A stretch of DNA of 64,000 nucleotides from Deltaproteobacteria bacterium IMCC39524 (GTDB lineage Bacteria > Desulfobacterota > Desulfuromonadia > Desulfuromonadales > BM103): positions 248,001 to 312,000 of the forward strand of contig JARUHJ010000004.1 of NCBI GenBank assembly GCA_029667085.1. The letters run 5' to 3'. Shown here one piece after another: positions 16,203 to 23,190 of the stretch. The position numbers and the translations under genes are program-made. Position 1 is the first letter of the stretch. Every line of letters begins with the position of its first letter. The notes under the pieces were generated by a model. The model did no database searches, was not told the DNA's origin, and saw only the letters and a list, made by a program, of their open reading frames with translations.

Positions 16203-18608
16203 CTAGTCCCCGGCCCCCAGCAACCGCTTGACCTTGTCAACAGCTTCGAGTGCATCCTTGGCGTAGATGTCGGCACCGATGCTATCAGCGTACTCTTGAG
16301 TGACCACTGCTCCACCGACCATGGTAAAAACTTTAATCCCGGCGTCCCTTAACTTACCTAAGGTCACATCCATCTGCTGCAATGTTGTTGTCATCAATGC
16401 TGAGAGGCCTACGGCATCGATCTCCTCCTTCTGCGCGACCTCGAGAATTCTCGCGGCAGACACGTTCTTGCCCAGGTCGATCACTTCGAAGCCGTGGTTT
16501 TCCAGCAAGGTGCAAACGATATTCTTACCGATATCATGGATATCACCCTCAACTGTAGCCATCAGGATGCGGCCCAGAGAAGGGCCACTCTCACCAGCAA
16601 AGTTTTCCTTGATATAAGCAAAGGCTGTCTGCATCGTCTCGGCGGACCGCATAACCTGGGGGAGAAAGACTCGATTATCAGCAAAACGGCGCCCCACCTC
16701 TTCGAGCCCGGGCAGCAACCCCTCGTTACTGACCGCCATAACATCCAGCCCTTCCTGCATGGCATCCTTGACCAGGGAAACGACTCCTTCACTGTCGCCG
16801 CTAACGATCGCTGCGGCAAGACGTTGACGAACATCCAGAGGAGTATCACCCTGCGCTACAGCAGGGGCTGCTGAAGCCTGTTCAGCATAGTGACCGATAT
16901 AAACTTCGGCTCGCACATCCTGGCAAAGCAGGACCAGCGCTGAACGGTAGGCATCCATCATCCGTTCATCCCTGGGATTGATGATCGCCACCTTCAGCCC
17001 CGCCTCGAGCGCCATGGCAAAAAAGACGGACGAGAGAACCGGACGTGAGGGCAGACCAAAGGAAATATTGCTCACCCCAAGGGCTGTGGCCAGGCCCAGT
17101 TCATCACGAACCTGCCGTAAGGCACGCAGGGTTTCAAGGGCGCGCTTCTGCTCCGCAGAAACGGTCAGGGTCAGACAATCGATCACCAGGTCCTGTTTTG
17201 GCAGACCAAGGATCAAAGCGGAGTCAAGAATGCGGCGGGCGATTTCAACGCGACCCTCAGCCGTTTCAGGGATTCCCGTTTCATCGAGGGTAAGGCCAAT
17301 CACAGCGGCGCCATAGCGACGCGCAAGAGGCAGAACTTTTTCCAGACTTTTCGCTTCACCATTGACCGAGTTGATCAGGACTTTGCCATCGGCGGCCTTG
17401 AGCCCCCGCTCCAGCGCCTCCAGATCTGAGGTATCAATGACCAGCGGAGCGGGACAAACCCCGGTGACGGCATAGACGGCTCTCTCCAGGGAGGCCGCCT
17501 CATCAACACCGGGAGCACCGCAGTTAACATCGAGGAGATGAGCTCCGGCAGCAAGCTGGCCGGTCGCTTCGCGACGGATATAAGCCGTCTTGCCGGCAAG
17601 CAGCTCTGCGGTAAAAGCTTTCTTGCCGGTGGGATTGATGCGTTCGCCGATCAGGGCGCAGGCAGTGTCTCCACCAAACTCCGCAACGGCGCTCCGGCTG
17701 GACAGGAATCCTCGCCGGGGTGGTGGCGTCCAATCTTGTGCGTAGTCTCCCAGAGCGGACCGCATCACCCGAATATGGTTTGGCGTGGTACCACAACAGC
17801 CACCGACAACCCTGACACCAAGAGCGATCAGACCCTCATGGTAGGCGGTCATTTCCTCCGGTGTCCCGGGAAAGATGGTCTGGCCGTCTTTGAGAATCGG
17901 CAGCCCGGCGTTAGCCTGGGCAATCAAAGGCCTGTTGGTGACCTGCCGCATGCGGGCGAGAACATCATAAATACCATCAATACCAAGCCCGCAGTTGGAA
18001 CCGATGACATCAACCTGCAGACCGTCAAGGGTGACCGCGGCGGCCTCCGGTGGTGTGCCGAGCACGGTTCGCCCAGCATCATCAAAGGTCATTTGAGCGA
18101 TAATCGGCAGATCACAAACGTCGCGGCAGGCGATAACCCCGGCCCGCAGTTCGCGGATATCGAGAAAAGTTTCGAAAGAAATCAGATCGGCTCCGGCCCC
18201 GGCCAGAGCAGAGATCTGTTCGGCAAAGATATCAACCATCTCATCAAAGCCGGCGTCACCGACCGGTTCAACAAAGCGTCCGGTCGGACCGACGGAACCG
18301 CCGACAAAGATCTTGTCACCTCCCGCCTTGCGAGCCAACTCGACAGCCCTGCGATTCAACTCGTCAACGGCCGATTCCAGACCATAGTGACCCAGCTTGG
18401 CGCGATTGCCGCCAAAACTGTTGGCCACCAGGATATCGGCACCGGCCGCAGCATACTCGGCATGGACTCCGACTACGGCCTCTGGTGCGATCCGGTTCAT
18501 CTCTTCCGGACAACCTCCCGGCGGCAGGCCGCGCTCCTGCAAGAGGGTGCCCATGGCTCCATCGAGGACCAGAACCCGATCAGCGAGTGCTTTTCTAAAA
18601 TCTCTCAT
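16203..18608 (-). CDS. metH: Cobalamin-dependent methionine synthase lacking the reactivation domain
   Basis: 801 residues. It transfers methyl from methyltetrahydrofolate to homocysteine through cobalamin. The homocysteine-binding barrel is residues 1-290, with zinc ligands C206, C271 and C272. The pterin-binding barrel is about 315-560 (ERINPTGKKAF, DVNCGAPG). The cobalamin cap and Rossmann domains are about 590-801, with the DxHxxG motif in EGDIHDIGKN (His near 691). It ends right after the B12 domain, whereas E. coli MetH (about 1227 residues) continues with an AdoMet-binding reactivation domain. Oxidised cobalamin must therefore be rescued by another protein. It overlaps the GerMN gene by 4 bp (ATGA) and is probably translationally coupled. 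Confidence 0.93.
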   Translation of the reverse strand: MRDFRKALADRVLVLDGAMGTLLQERGLPPGGCPEEMNRIAPEAVVGVHAEYAAAGADILVANSFGGNRAKLGHYGLESAVDELNRRAVELARKAGGDKIFVGGSVGPTGRFVEPVGDAGFDEMVDIFAEQISALAGAGADLISFETFLDIRELRAGVIACRDVCDLPIIAQMTFDDAGRTVLGTPPEAAAVTLDGLQVDVIGSNCGLGIDGIYDVLARMRQVTNRPLIAQANAGLPILKDGQTIFPGTPEEMTAYHEGLIALGVRVVGGCCGTTPNHIRVMRSALGDYAQDWTPPPRRGFLSSRSAVAEFGGDTACALIGERINPTGKKAFTAELLAGKTAYIRREATGQLAAGAHLLDVNCGAPGVDEAASLERAVYAVTGVCPAPLVIDTSDLEALERGLKAADGKVLINSVNGEAKSLEKVLPLARRYGAAVIGLTLDETGIPETAEGRVEIARRILDSALILGLPKQDLVIDCLTLTVSAEQKRALETLRALRQVRDELGLATALGVSNISFGLPSRPVLSSVFFAMALEAGLKVAIINPRDERMMDAYRSALVLLCQDVRAEVYIGHYAEQASAAPAVAQGDTPLDVRQRLAAAIVSGDSEGVVSLVKDAMQEGLDVMAVSNEGLLPGLEEVGRRFADNRVFLPQVMRSAETMQTAFAYIKENFAGESGPSLGRILMATVEGDIHDIGKNIVCTLLENHGFEVIDLGKNVSAARILEVAQKEEIDAVGLSALMTTTLQQMDVTLGKLRDAGIKVFTMVGGAVVTQEYADSIGADIYAKDALEAVDKVKRLLGAGD

Positions 18609-19252
18609 TCGTTCCCTCCGGCAGGCAAGCTGAGGATTCCTCCGACAGGGGCCATCCCCTCTTCCACCAGGCTGAAATCAGGATTGATTGGTTGACGTAA
18701 ATCAACATGGCCCTTCAGTGTTGCTATCGGCGCGCCGTCGACCAGAACCCTCACCTGTCGGAGGTGGGGGAAATTAACGGCGAGTGTATCGGCCAAACCG
18801 TAGATCGTCAGCAGTTCGCTCTGGGTTCCACCGGGATGCGCAGAGATCAGCTCCTGGCTGAAATCGACGTTCACCAGGCTACCCTCGACCGAGACATCAT
18901 TGAGCACAACCTGAGCCGGCAAAATTGCGGCGAACTCGCCTTGAGAACCCGCGATCAGGGCCCTGACCGTGCTTCTCAGACAATCTTCATCTTGCTGGCA
19001 TTCAGCAATATCTCGTGTTTCGGCGACCAGGGCCTGGCCATCAACAGAAGCGAAATAAAGGATCACTTCCCTGGTCGTCACCAACGAGGTCTCCAACTCC
19101 GACGGCGGGGCTTGCGGAGCCTCAGCTGTTTTGAGATAACCCACAACCAGTCCGACGACAAAGACCAGTACAGCAAGGGCTCCCCATAGGATGAGGTGCT
19201 TACGGTATGATCGCTTTTTCGAATTGTTTGGTTCGTAATTAGATTTCGGCAT
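18605..19252 (-). CDS. Membrane-anchored GerMN-domain protein
   Basis: 215 residues. A basic N-terminus (KKRSYRKH) and a single TM helix (about 21-43, LILWGALAVLVFVVGLVVGY) anchor it. A GerMN domain lies at about 60-185 (REVILYFASVDGQAL, VRALIAGSQGEFAAILP, VDFSQELISAHPGG, LTIYGLADTLAVNFPHLRQVRVLVDG). GerMN domains occur in the spore germination protein GerM but are widespread in non-sporulating bacteria with envelope-associated roles. It sits between murI and metH, which hints at a cell-wall link through murI only. The specific role is unknown. Confidence 0.85.
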   Translation of the reverse strand: MPKSNYEPNNSKKRSYRKHLILWGALAVLVFVVGLVVGYLKTAEAPQAPPSELETSLVTTREVILYFASVDGQALVAETRDIAECQQDEDCLRSTVRALIAGSQGEFAAILPAQVVLNDVSVEGSLVNVDFSQELISAHPGGTQSELLTIYGLADTLAVNFPHLRQVRVLVDGAPIATLKGHVDLRQPINPDFSLVEEGMAPVGGILSLPAGGNE

Positions 19253-19295
19253 CGTTTAACCTGAAGGTTATAGAGAAACTGATTAGCAACTGGAT

Positions 19296-20111
19296 TTAAT
19301 CGAGGCTGACCGTTGTCACACCTTGTAGAGGCTCTCCCAGGAAGGCCCCGCCCACCCGCTCAAAACGGTCCGGAATATCGGTAACAAAATAACGTGGGGT
19401 TGAAGCTGGCTGTCCCTGCCCTTGCAATCGATGTGTGTTGAGTTGTGCCGCAACGGCCTTGGCCGTTTCCTGCGCCGAGTCGACGAGTCGCACCTGTGGG
19501 CCAACAACCTCCTGCAACATCGGCTTGATAAGAGGGTAGTGTGTACAACCCAGAACCAGGGTGTCAATCCCCTCAGCGAGCAGCGGGGCAAGATATTCGC
19601 GCGCAGTCAAGCGGGCAACCTCGTGTCCGGCCCAGCCTTCTTCAGCCAGGGGGACAAAGAGAGGACAAGCGGCAGTGTGCACCACAACATCAGCCCGTTC
19701 GCGACGCAGAGCCCGTTCGTAGGCGCCGCTGCGAATCGTCCCTTCCGTGCCGACCACACCTATCCGGCCATTAACGCTGACTTCAATCGCACGCCGTGCG
19801 CCCGGCTCGATAACTCCGACCACCGGAACCTGGTAGGCTTCCGCCAGGCCTTCAAGAGCGACCGCCGAAGCCGTATTACATGCTACGACCAGAAGTTTGA
19901 CTTTCTGCTCCAGGAGGAAACGTGCCGCCTCGTGGGCGTAGCGCAAAACAGTGGTCGCGCTCTTCGTACCGTAAGGGACACGGGCCGTATCTCCCAGGTA
20001 AATGAGTTTTTCACCTGGAACCTGGCGGCGCAGTTCCTTGAGAACAGTTAGCCCGCCCACTCCTGAATCAAAGACACCAATCGCTCTTTCCGGCACCGTT
20101 TCAACCCTCAT
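19296..20111 (-). CDS. murI: Glutamate racemase
   Basis: 271 residues, the usual family length. It interconverts L- and D-glutamate for peptidoglycan. Visible signatures are GVFDSGVGGLTVLKEL near the N-terminus, the catalytic cysteine in VVACNTASA (about residue 80), the second in LVLGCTHYPLI (about 190), and the phosphate-binding YLGDTARVPYGTKS. The start ATG at 20111 has only a weak AAGAA site. A sigma70-type promoter lies 25 bp upstream. It is the first gene of murI-gerMN-metH, with a 43-bp gap to the second. Confidence 0.96.
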   Translation of the reverse strand: MRVETVPERAIGVFDSGVGGLTVLKELRRQVPGEKLIYLGDTARVPYGTKSATTVLRYAHEAARFLLEQKVKLLVVACNTASAVALEGLAEAYQVPVVGVIEPGARRAIEVSVNGRIGVVGTEGTIRSGAYERALRRERADVVVHTAACPLFVPLAEEGWAGHEVARLTAREYLAPLLAEGIDTLVLGCTHYPLIKPMLQEVVGPQVRLVDSAQETAKAVAAQLNTHRLQGQGQPASTPRYFVTDIPDRFERVGGAFLGEPLQGVTTVSLD

Positions 20112-20135
20112 TTCTTAGGTTTAAAGCAGGCCGCT

Positions 20136-20164
20136 ACTCTAGTGAGCGCACCCTTAAAAGTCAA
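20136..20164 (-). promoter_or_regulatory. Sigma70-type promoter for murI
   Basis: On the minus strand TTGACT is followed after exactly 17 bases by TAGAGT (5/6 and 4/6 matches). The predicted transcript start is about 18 bases before the murI ATG. Confidence 0.65.
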
Positions 20165-20264
20165 GATTTATGGAGGGTTTTTAGCCTTTGCCCACTTTTC
20201 AAAAAATGTTAGTATGCTTTTATGTCACTTTGATCAAACAGCAACAAATGCCGGGGGGCTTTAA

Positions 20265-20600
20265 ATGGATTTTACCGCAGTTATCGAATTCCTGAAACAC
20301 TTTGAAACCAAGAAGGTCATGGATTTTCTGCAAACCATGGACGTGAAAACGGTCATGGAGCACCCCTACTTCTTGGCCGGCATTGGGCTTCTGGCAGTTA
20401 TCGCCTACTTCATGCGCTGGCGTCTGCTGCTGGTCACGGTTATGTCTATCACCGGATTCATTTACCTGCTCGGATACACCCTCGCCCAAGATACTTCGCT
20501 GAAAGGCGGCATGCCGACGGAATCTCTCGTGGTCCTGATTGGCGGAGGGGCTTTCATTGTCTTTCTTTCAATCTATCTATTATTCATTCGCAACGATTAG
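20265..20600 (+). CDS. Small three-helix membrane protein, unknown function
   Basis: 111 residues, with an amphipathic N-terminal segment (1-30) and three predicted membrane helices at about 36-51 (FLAGIGLLAVIAYF), 53-72 (LLLVTVMSITGFIYLLGYTL) and 87-108. A purine-rich GGGGGGC stretch serves as ribosome site. A possible promoter (TTGCCC, 16 bases, TAGTAT) lies near 20190-20217. It is followed after about 220 bp by a small diheme cytochrome gene on the same strand. I do not recognise the family. Confidence 0.7.
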   Translation: MDFTAVIEFLKHFETKKVMDFLQTMDVKTVMEHPYFLAGIGLLAVIAYFMRWRLLLVTVMSITGFIYLLGYTLAQDTSLKGGMPTESLVVLIGGGAFIVFLSIYLLFIRND

Positions 20601-20819
20601 CCACAGCGACTCACCCGAAAAAACTCCGCACCCAAGCCATAAGGCAACGCCGGTCTCGGCGATCATGGTGCGTTGAGTACAACCGCATCCGGTTGCAGTG
20701 ATCGTGAAGTGATGTTATCCTGACCCGGCTGTGCAGGTCTAAAGATTCTTGCCAGCTATTTCTGAAGCGGAACAATACTGCAATAAACTGATACCGTAAT
20801 AAACAAACCGAGGTCCTCA

Positions 20820-21089
20820 ATGGCTCTTTCCCTTAAAAAACGTGATTTCCTCCTGATCGGCGTCGCTATCGTCATCCTCGCCTTTCTCTGGCAAGCACCA
20901 CCCGAGTCGACCAGTCGCGTCCCCTACGACGACGACCACCGCCAGTTTCATGACCTGGTCAAAGCTGAAGGCAAAAAAGCCGCTGAAAAGTTTTGTGAAG
21001 ACTGCCACAACGATGAGGATATCGCTTTTCCTGAAGGGCACCCTCCCAAGGCCCGGTGTCTTTTCTGTCACAAGATGGGAAATCCCTAG
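20820..21089 (+). CDS. Small membrane-anchored diheme c-type cytochrome
   Basis: 89 residues. An uncleaved-looking N-terminal helix (about 9-24, FLLIGVAIVILAFLW) holds a periplasmic domain with two heme sites, CEDCH (about 59-63) and CLFCH near the C-terminus, plus histidines DDDHRQFHD and EGHPP that could be axial ligands. It probably relays electrons between the inner membrane and periplasmic carriers. It lies between two small membrane-protein genes on the same strand. The partner is unknown. Confidence 0.85.
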   Translation: MALSLKKRDFLLIGVAIVILAFLWQAPPESTSRVPYDDDHRQFHDLVKAEGKKAAEKFCEDCHNDEDIAFPEGHPPKARCLFCHKMGNP

Positions 21090-21381
21090 TACCGCCACAT
21101 CCAAGTCAGCTGTTGCCTCATTTAAGGTAACGCTGATAAGTGCAACAGGTCATATGGTCAAATTTCGGTAGAGAACGCCGTCATTTAGTTTTTTTACGCA
21201 ATCCCTGCGACCAGGAGACACCGCGCCAGAGTATCAAAGCCATGGCCTCTCTCCAGTTATTTCAGTAGCTTACCCATAAAAAACCAGCAACTAACCCTTC
21301 TTGGCGCATGCATTGCATTAGCTTTCAGTCCTCAGCATAAAGACAAAGAGGCTTGATAAAGACAAATGGACGGAGCTGATT

Positions 21382-21510
21382 ATGCCTAAAATGATGGACA
21401 GCAAAAAATTCTGGTCACAGATCAACCTGATGGATCTATTTCTATACCTGTTGGCCGGCAGCGCCATGCTGATAATCAGCATCTCCTTCCTGCTTTGGCT
21501 GCGCTTTTAA
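21382..21510 (+). CDS. 42-residue single-helix membrane protein
   Basis: A short open frame starts at ATG 21382 with GGAG eight bases upstream and is followed 30 bp later by a strong terminator. The protein (MPKMMDSKKFWSQINLMDLF...) has a basic N-terminus and one hydrophobic helix ending LLWLRF. The ribosome site, hydrophobic pattern and terminator support a real gene. It is probably a small membrane peptide or a subunit of a membrane complex; no family was recognised. Confidence 0.6.
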   Translation: MPKMMDSKKFWSQINLMDLFLYLLAGSAMLIISISFLLWLRF

Positions 21511-21540
21511 TGACACTACACTTTCATATCAAAAATCAAA

Positions 21541-21566
21541 ACCCGGCTGATTGGCCGGGTTTTTTA
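21541..21566 (+). terminator. Rho-independent terminator
   Basis: ACCCGGC-TGATTG-GCCGGGT is a perfect 7-bp stem followed by a run of T. It ends the 20265-21510 run. Confidence 0.85.
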
Positions 21567-21723
21567 TTTTCTGCCTATTTAGTGGGACTTGTAAGCCAAA
21601 CAAGGGCTGTAAGGAGTTAACGTAATGTGGTTACCCACTTCACTCAACTAACTTATCGAGATTAGCAGAAAACTATTTTATCCACACAAATCAAGAGGCT
21701 TTAAGGTCAAAAGAAATATTAAT

Positions 21724-21824
21724 AACAGGGATAGGCAGGATAAAGTCAAAATCTTCGAGGCTTGGATAAATCACTAATATTTGGTTCCTATGGTTTTATC
21801 CTGTACATCCTGTATATCCCTGTT
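21724..21824. repeat. Dispersed inverted repeat, ACAGGGATA family, copy 1
   Basis: The left arm AACAGGGATAGGCAGGATAA and the right arm (reverse complement) AACAGGGATATACAGGATGT continuing to ACAGGATAAAA are imperfect inverted copies about 50 bp apart. A second copy is at 23007-23107. The 440-bp gap 21566-22005 contains only this element and the next one. Confidence 0.65.
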
Positions 21825-21853
21825 CAAAAAAAGTTTAAGACCCTATGGTTACT

Positions 21854-21951
21854 GGTAGAGCAAAGAAGATAACCCGATAACGCAAAAGTGACAGTAGTCA
21901 CCCTTAGCGTCTTTCCTGGTTTTTCTTAGCGTCTTTGCGTTAGGCTTTTGG
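21854..21951. repeat. Dispersed inverted repeat, AACGCAGAG family, copy 3
   Basis: The left arm AACGCAAAAGTGAC lies near 21880 and the right arm, read in reverse complement, begins AACGCAAAGACGCTAAG. The arm pattern of repeated (A)ACGCWNAG matches copies at 7587, 16097 and 52716. Exact borders are uncertain. Confidence 0.5.
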
Positions 21952-22005
21952 TTTCAGCTCTTACTGTTTCGGTGTAAAGACGTATTACACAAAACACCTT
22001 CCTGC

Positions 22006-22701
22006 TCACACGCCCCGCACAATCACCCGCTGCGCATAACGACTGGCGATATCAGCAAAAGACTGTATCTTTTCCGGCGAGAAGGCTTCAACTTCCCGGG
22101 CGTCTCCACAAAGAGCATGCTCAGGGTGATACTGCTGTATGGCCCAGAGCGGGGCGCCATCGATCAATTTACCCAACCCGGCGATCACATCCTCGTCAAC
22201 CCAGCCCGGTACACAAGTGGTTCGATATTCCAGTTCTACTGAAGCCTCGCGACAGAGAGAAACTGTCTCAATTAGCGTCTCGTAGGCAACGGGCCCGCTG
22301 TGCAACTCCGGATAACGCTGTGGCAAAGTCTTCAGGTCTATGGCCAGGTAGTCAACCAACCCTTTGCGCAGCAATTCCGTGATTACCTTGGGTGCGAGGC
22401 CGTTACTATCAAGCTTGACAGACAAGCTCAACGCCTTGACCGCCTCAAGAAAGGGGACAAGGTCCTGTCCCAGCGTAGGCTCACCACCGGAGACAACAAC
22501 ACCATCGATAAAGGACTTTCGCTCCGCCAAGTCGGCCAGGAGATCGTCAGGACACAGACTCGGGTAAGTATCCGGGTCAAGCACCAGGGCTGGATTATGA
22601 CAAAAAGGGCAGGTCAAATTGCACCCACCCCAGAAGACCAAAGAAGCAATTCTTCCTGGAAAATCGAGAAGACTTGTTCCTTGAAAACCTTTGATAGCCA
22701 T
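22006..22701 (-). CDS. nrdG: Anaerobic ribonucleotide reductase activating protein (radical SAM)
   Basis: 231 residues. It installs the glycyl radical on the anaerobic ribonucleotide reductase using a [4Fe-4S] cluster and S-adenosylmethionine. The cluster motif is CNLTCPFC (about residues 27-34, CX3CX2C) and the AdoMet motif is VSGGEPTLG near 70. The N-terminus GFQGTSLLDFPG is typical of the NrdG/PFL-activase-like group. It lies downstream of nrdD and of the separate glycyl-radical gene on the same strand, 97 bp after the latter. Confidence 0.93.
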   Translation of the reverse strand: MAIKGFQGTSLLDFPGRIASLVFWGGCNLTCPFCHNPALVLDPDTYPSLCPDDLLADLAERKSFIDGVVVSGGEPTLGQDLVPFLEAVKALSLSVKLDSNGLAPKVITELLRKGLVDYLAIDLKTLPQRYPELHSGPVAYETLIETVSLCREASVELEYRTTCVPGWVDEDVIAGLGKLIDGAPLWAIQQYHPEHALCGDAREVEAFSPEKIQSFADIASRYAQRVIVRGV

Positions 22702-22798
22702 AAGTTGTTACTCTACTCGCAGCCTGTCAGACTAACCATGAACTGGCTGCTAGGAACCCTCTCCCTGCACAGAGAAGGACTCTGTTCATTATATTGTT

Positions 22799-22939
22799 TT
22801 AGCGACGATCTTCTTCAACAACATACTCCTGGCGATCCTCAAACTCGGCTTTCTTACCCTTGTTCCACTGCTGAACGGGGCGAAAAAAACCGCAAACACG
22901 GGAGTAGACTTCAGTTTTAGCTGCGCACTTGGTTGACAT
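22799..22939 (-). CDS. Separately encoded glycyl-radical domain of the anaerobic ribonucleotide reductase
   Basis: 46 residues from ATG 22939, preceded by AGGAG. An upstream in-frame start at 22996 has no ribosome site. YSRVCGFFRPVQQWNKGKK matches the extreme C-terminus of class III reductases, where the radical glycine sits in R-T/V-C-G-Y/F; here G17 is the predicted radical residue. The main NrdD chain upstream stops just before this region. The peptide therefore probably docks onto NrdD and carries the radical, like the detached radical domain GrcA/YfiD of pyruvate formate-lyase. About 250 bp including a dispersed repeat separate the two genes. The identification is strong; the docking is inference. 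Confidence 0.85.
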   Translation of the reverse strand: MSTKCAAKTEVYSRVCGFFRPVQQWNKGKKAEFEDRQEYVVEEDRR

Positions 22940-23006
22940 ATCTTTCTCCTTTGACTTTTTACTTTCTACGCCAGACTGATAATCAGAACAACACAATCTT
23001 TAATTT

Positions 23007-23107
23007 ACAGGGATAAGCAGGATGAACAGGATAAAGCCTCAAAAGCAAAAATCTCAAAAGCTTTGGTTTGTCTGCCTACCATCCTGCCTATCCTGCACAT
23101 CCCAGTT
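23007..23107. repeat. Dispersed inverted repeat, ACAGGGATA family, copy 2
   Basis: The left arm has ACAGGGATAAGCAGGATGAA followed by CAGGATAAAG. The right arm in reverse complement has AACTGGGATGTGCAGGATAG. It lies between nrdD and the separate glycyl-radical gene and is clearly related to 21724-21824. Confidence 0.65.
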
Positions 23108-23190
23108 AATAAGTCTTTGATTCTAGTGGTCTTTCCCTCGTCGATTCCGTGAAGAACAAACCTGAGGTCGGCCACCTTCGGAATCAGACT

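Noticed and set aside
15983-16315. Minus-strand frame containing NAETQRRGE
   Set aside because: This peptide is the translation of the dispersed AACGCAGAG repeat, a common false gene.
17538-18695. 385-codon plus-strand frame opposite metH
   Set aside because: Antisense shadow of a well supported gene.
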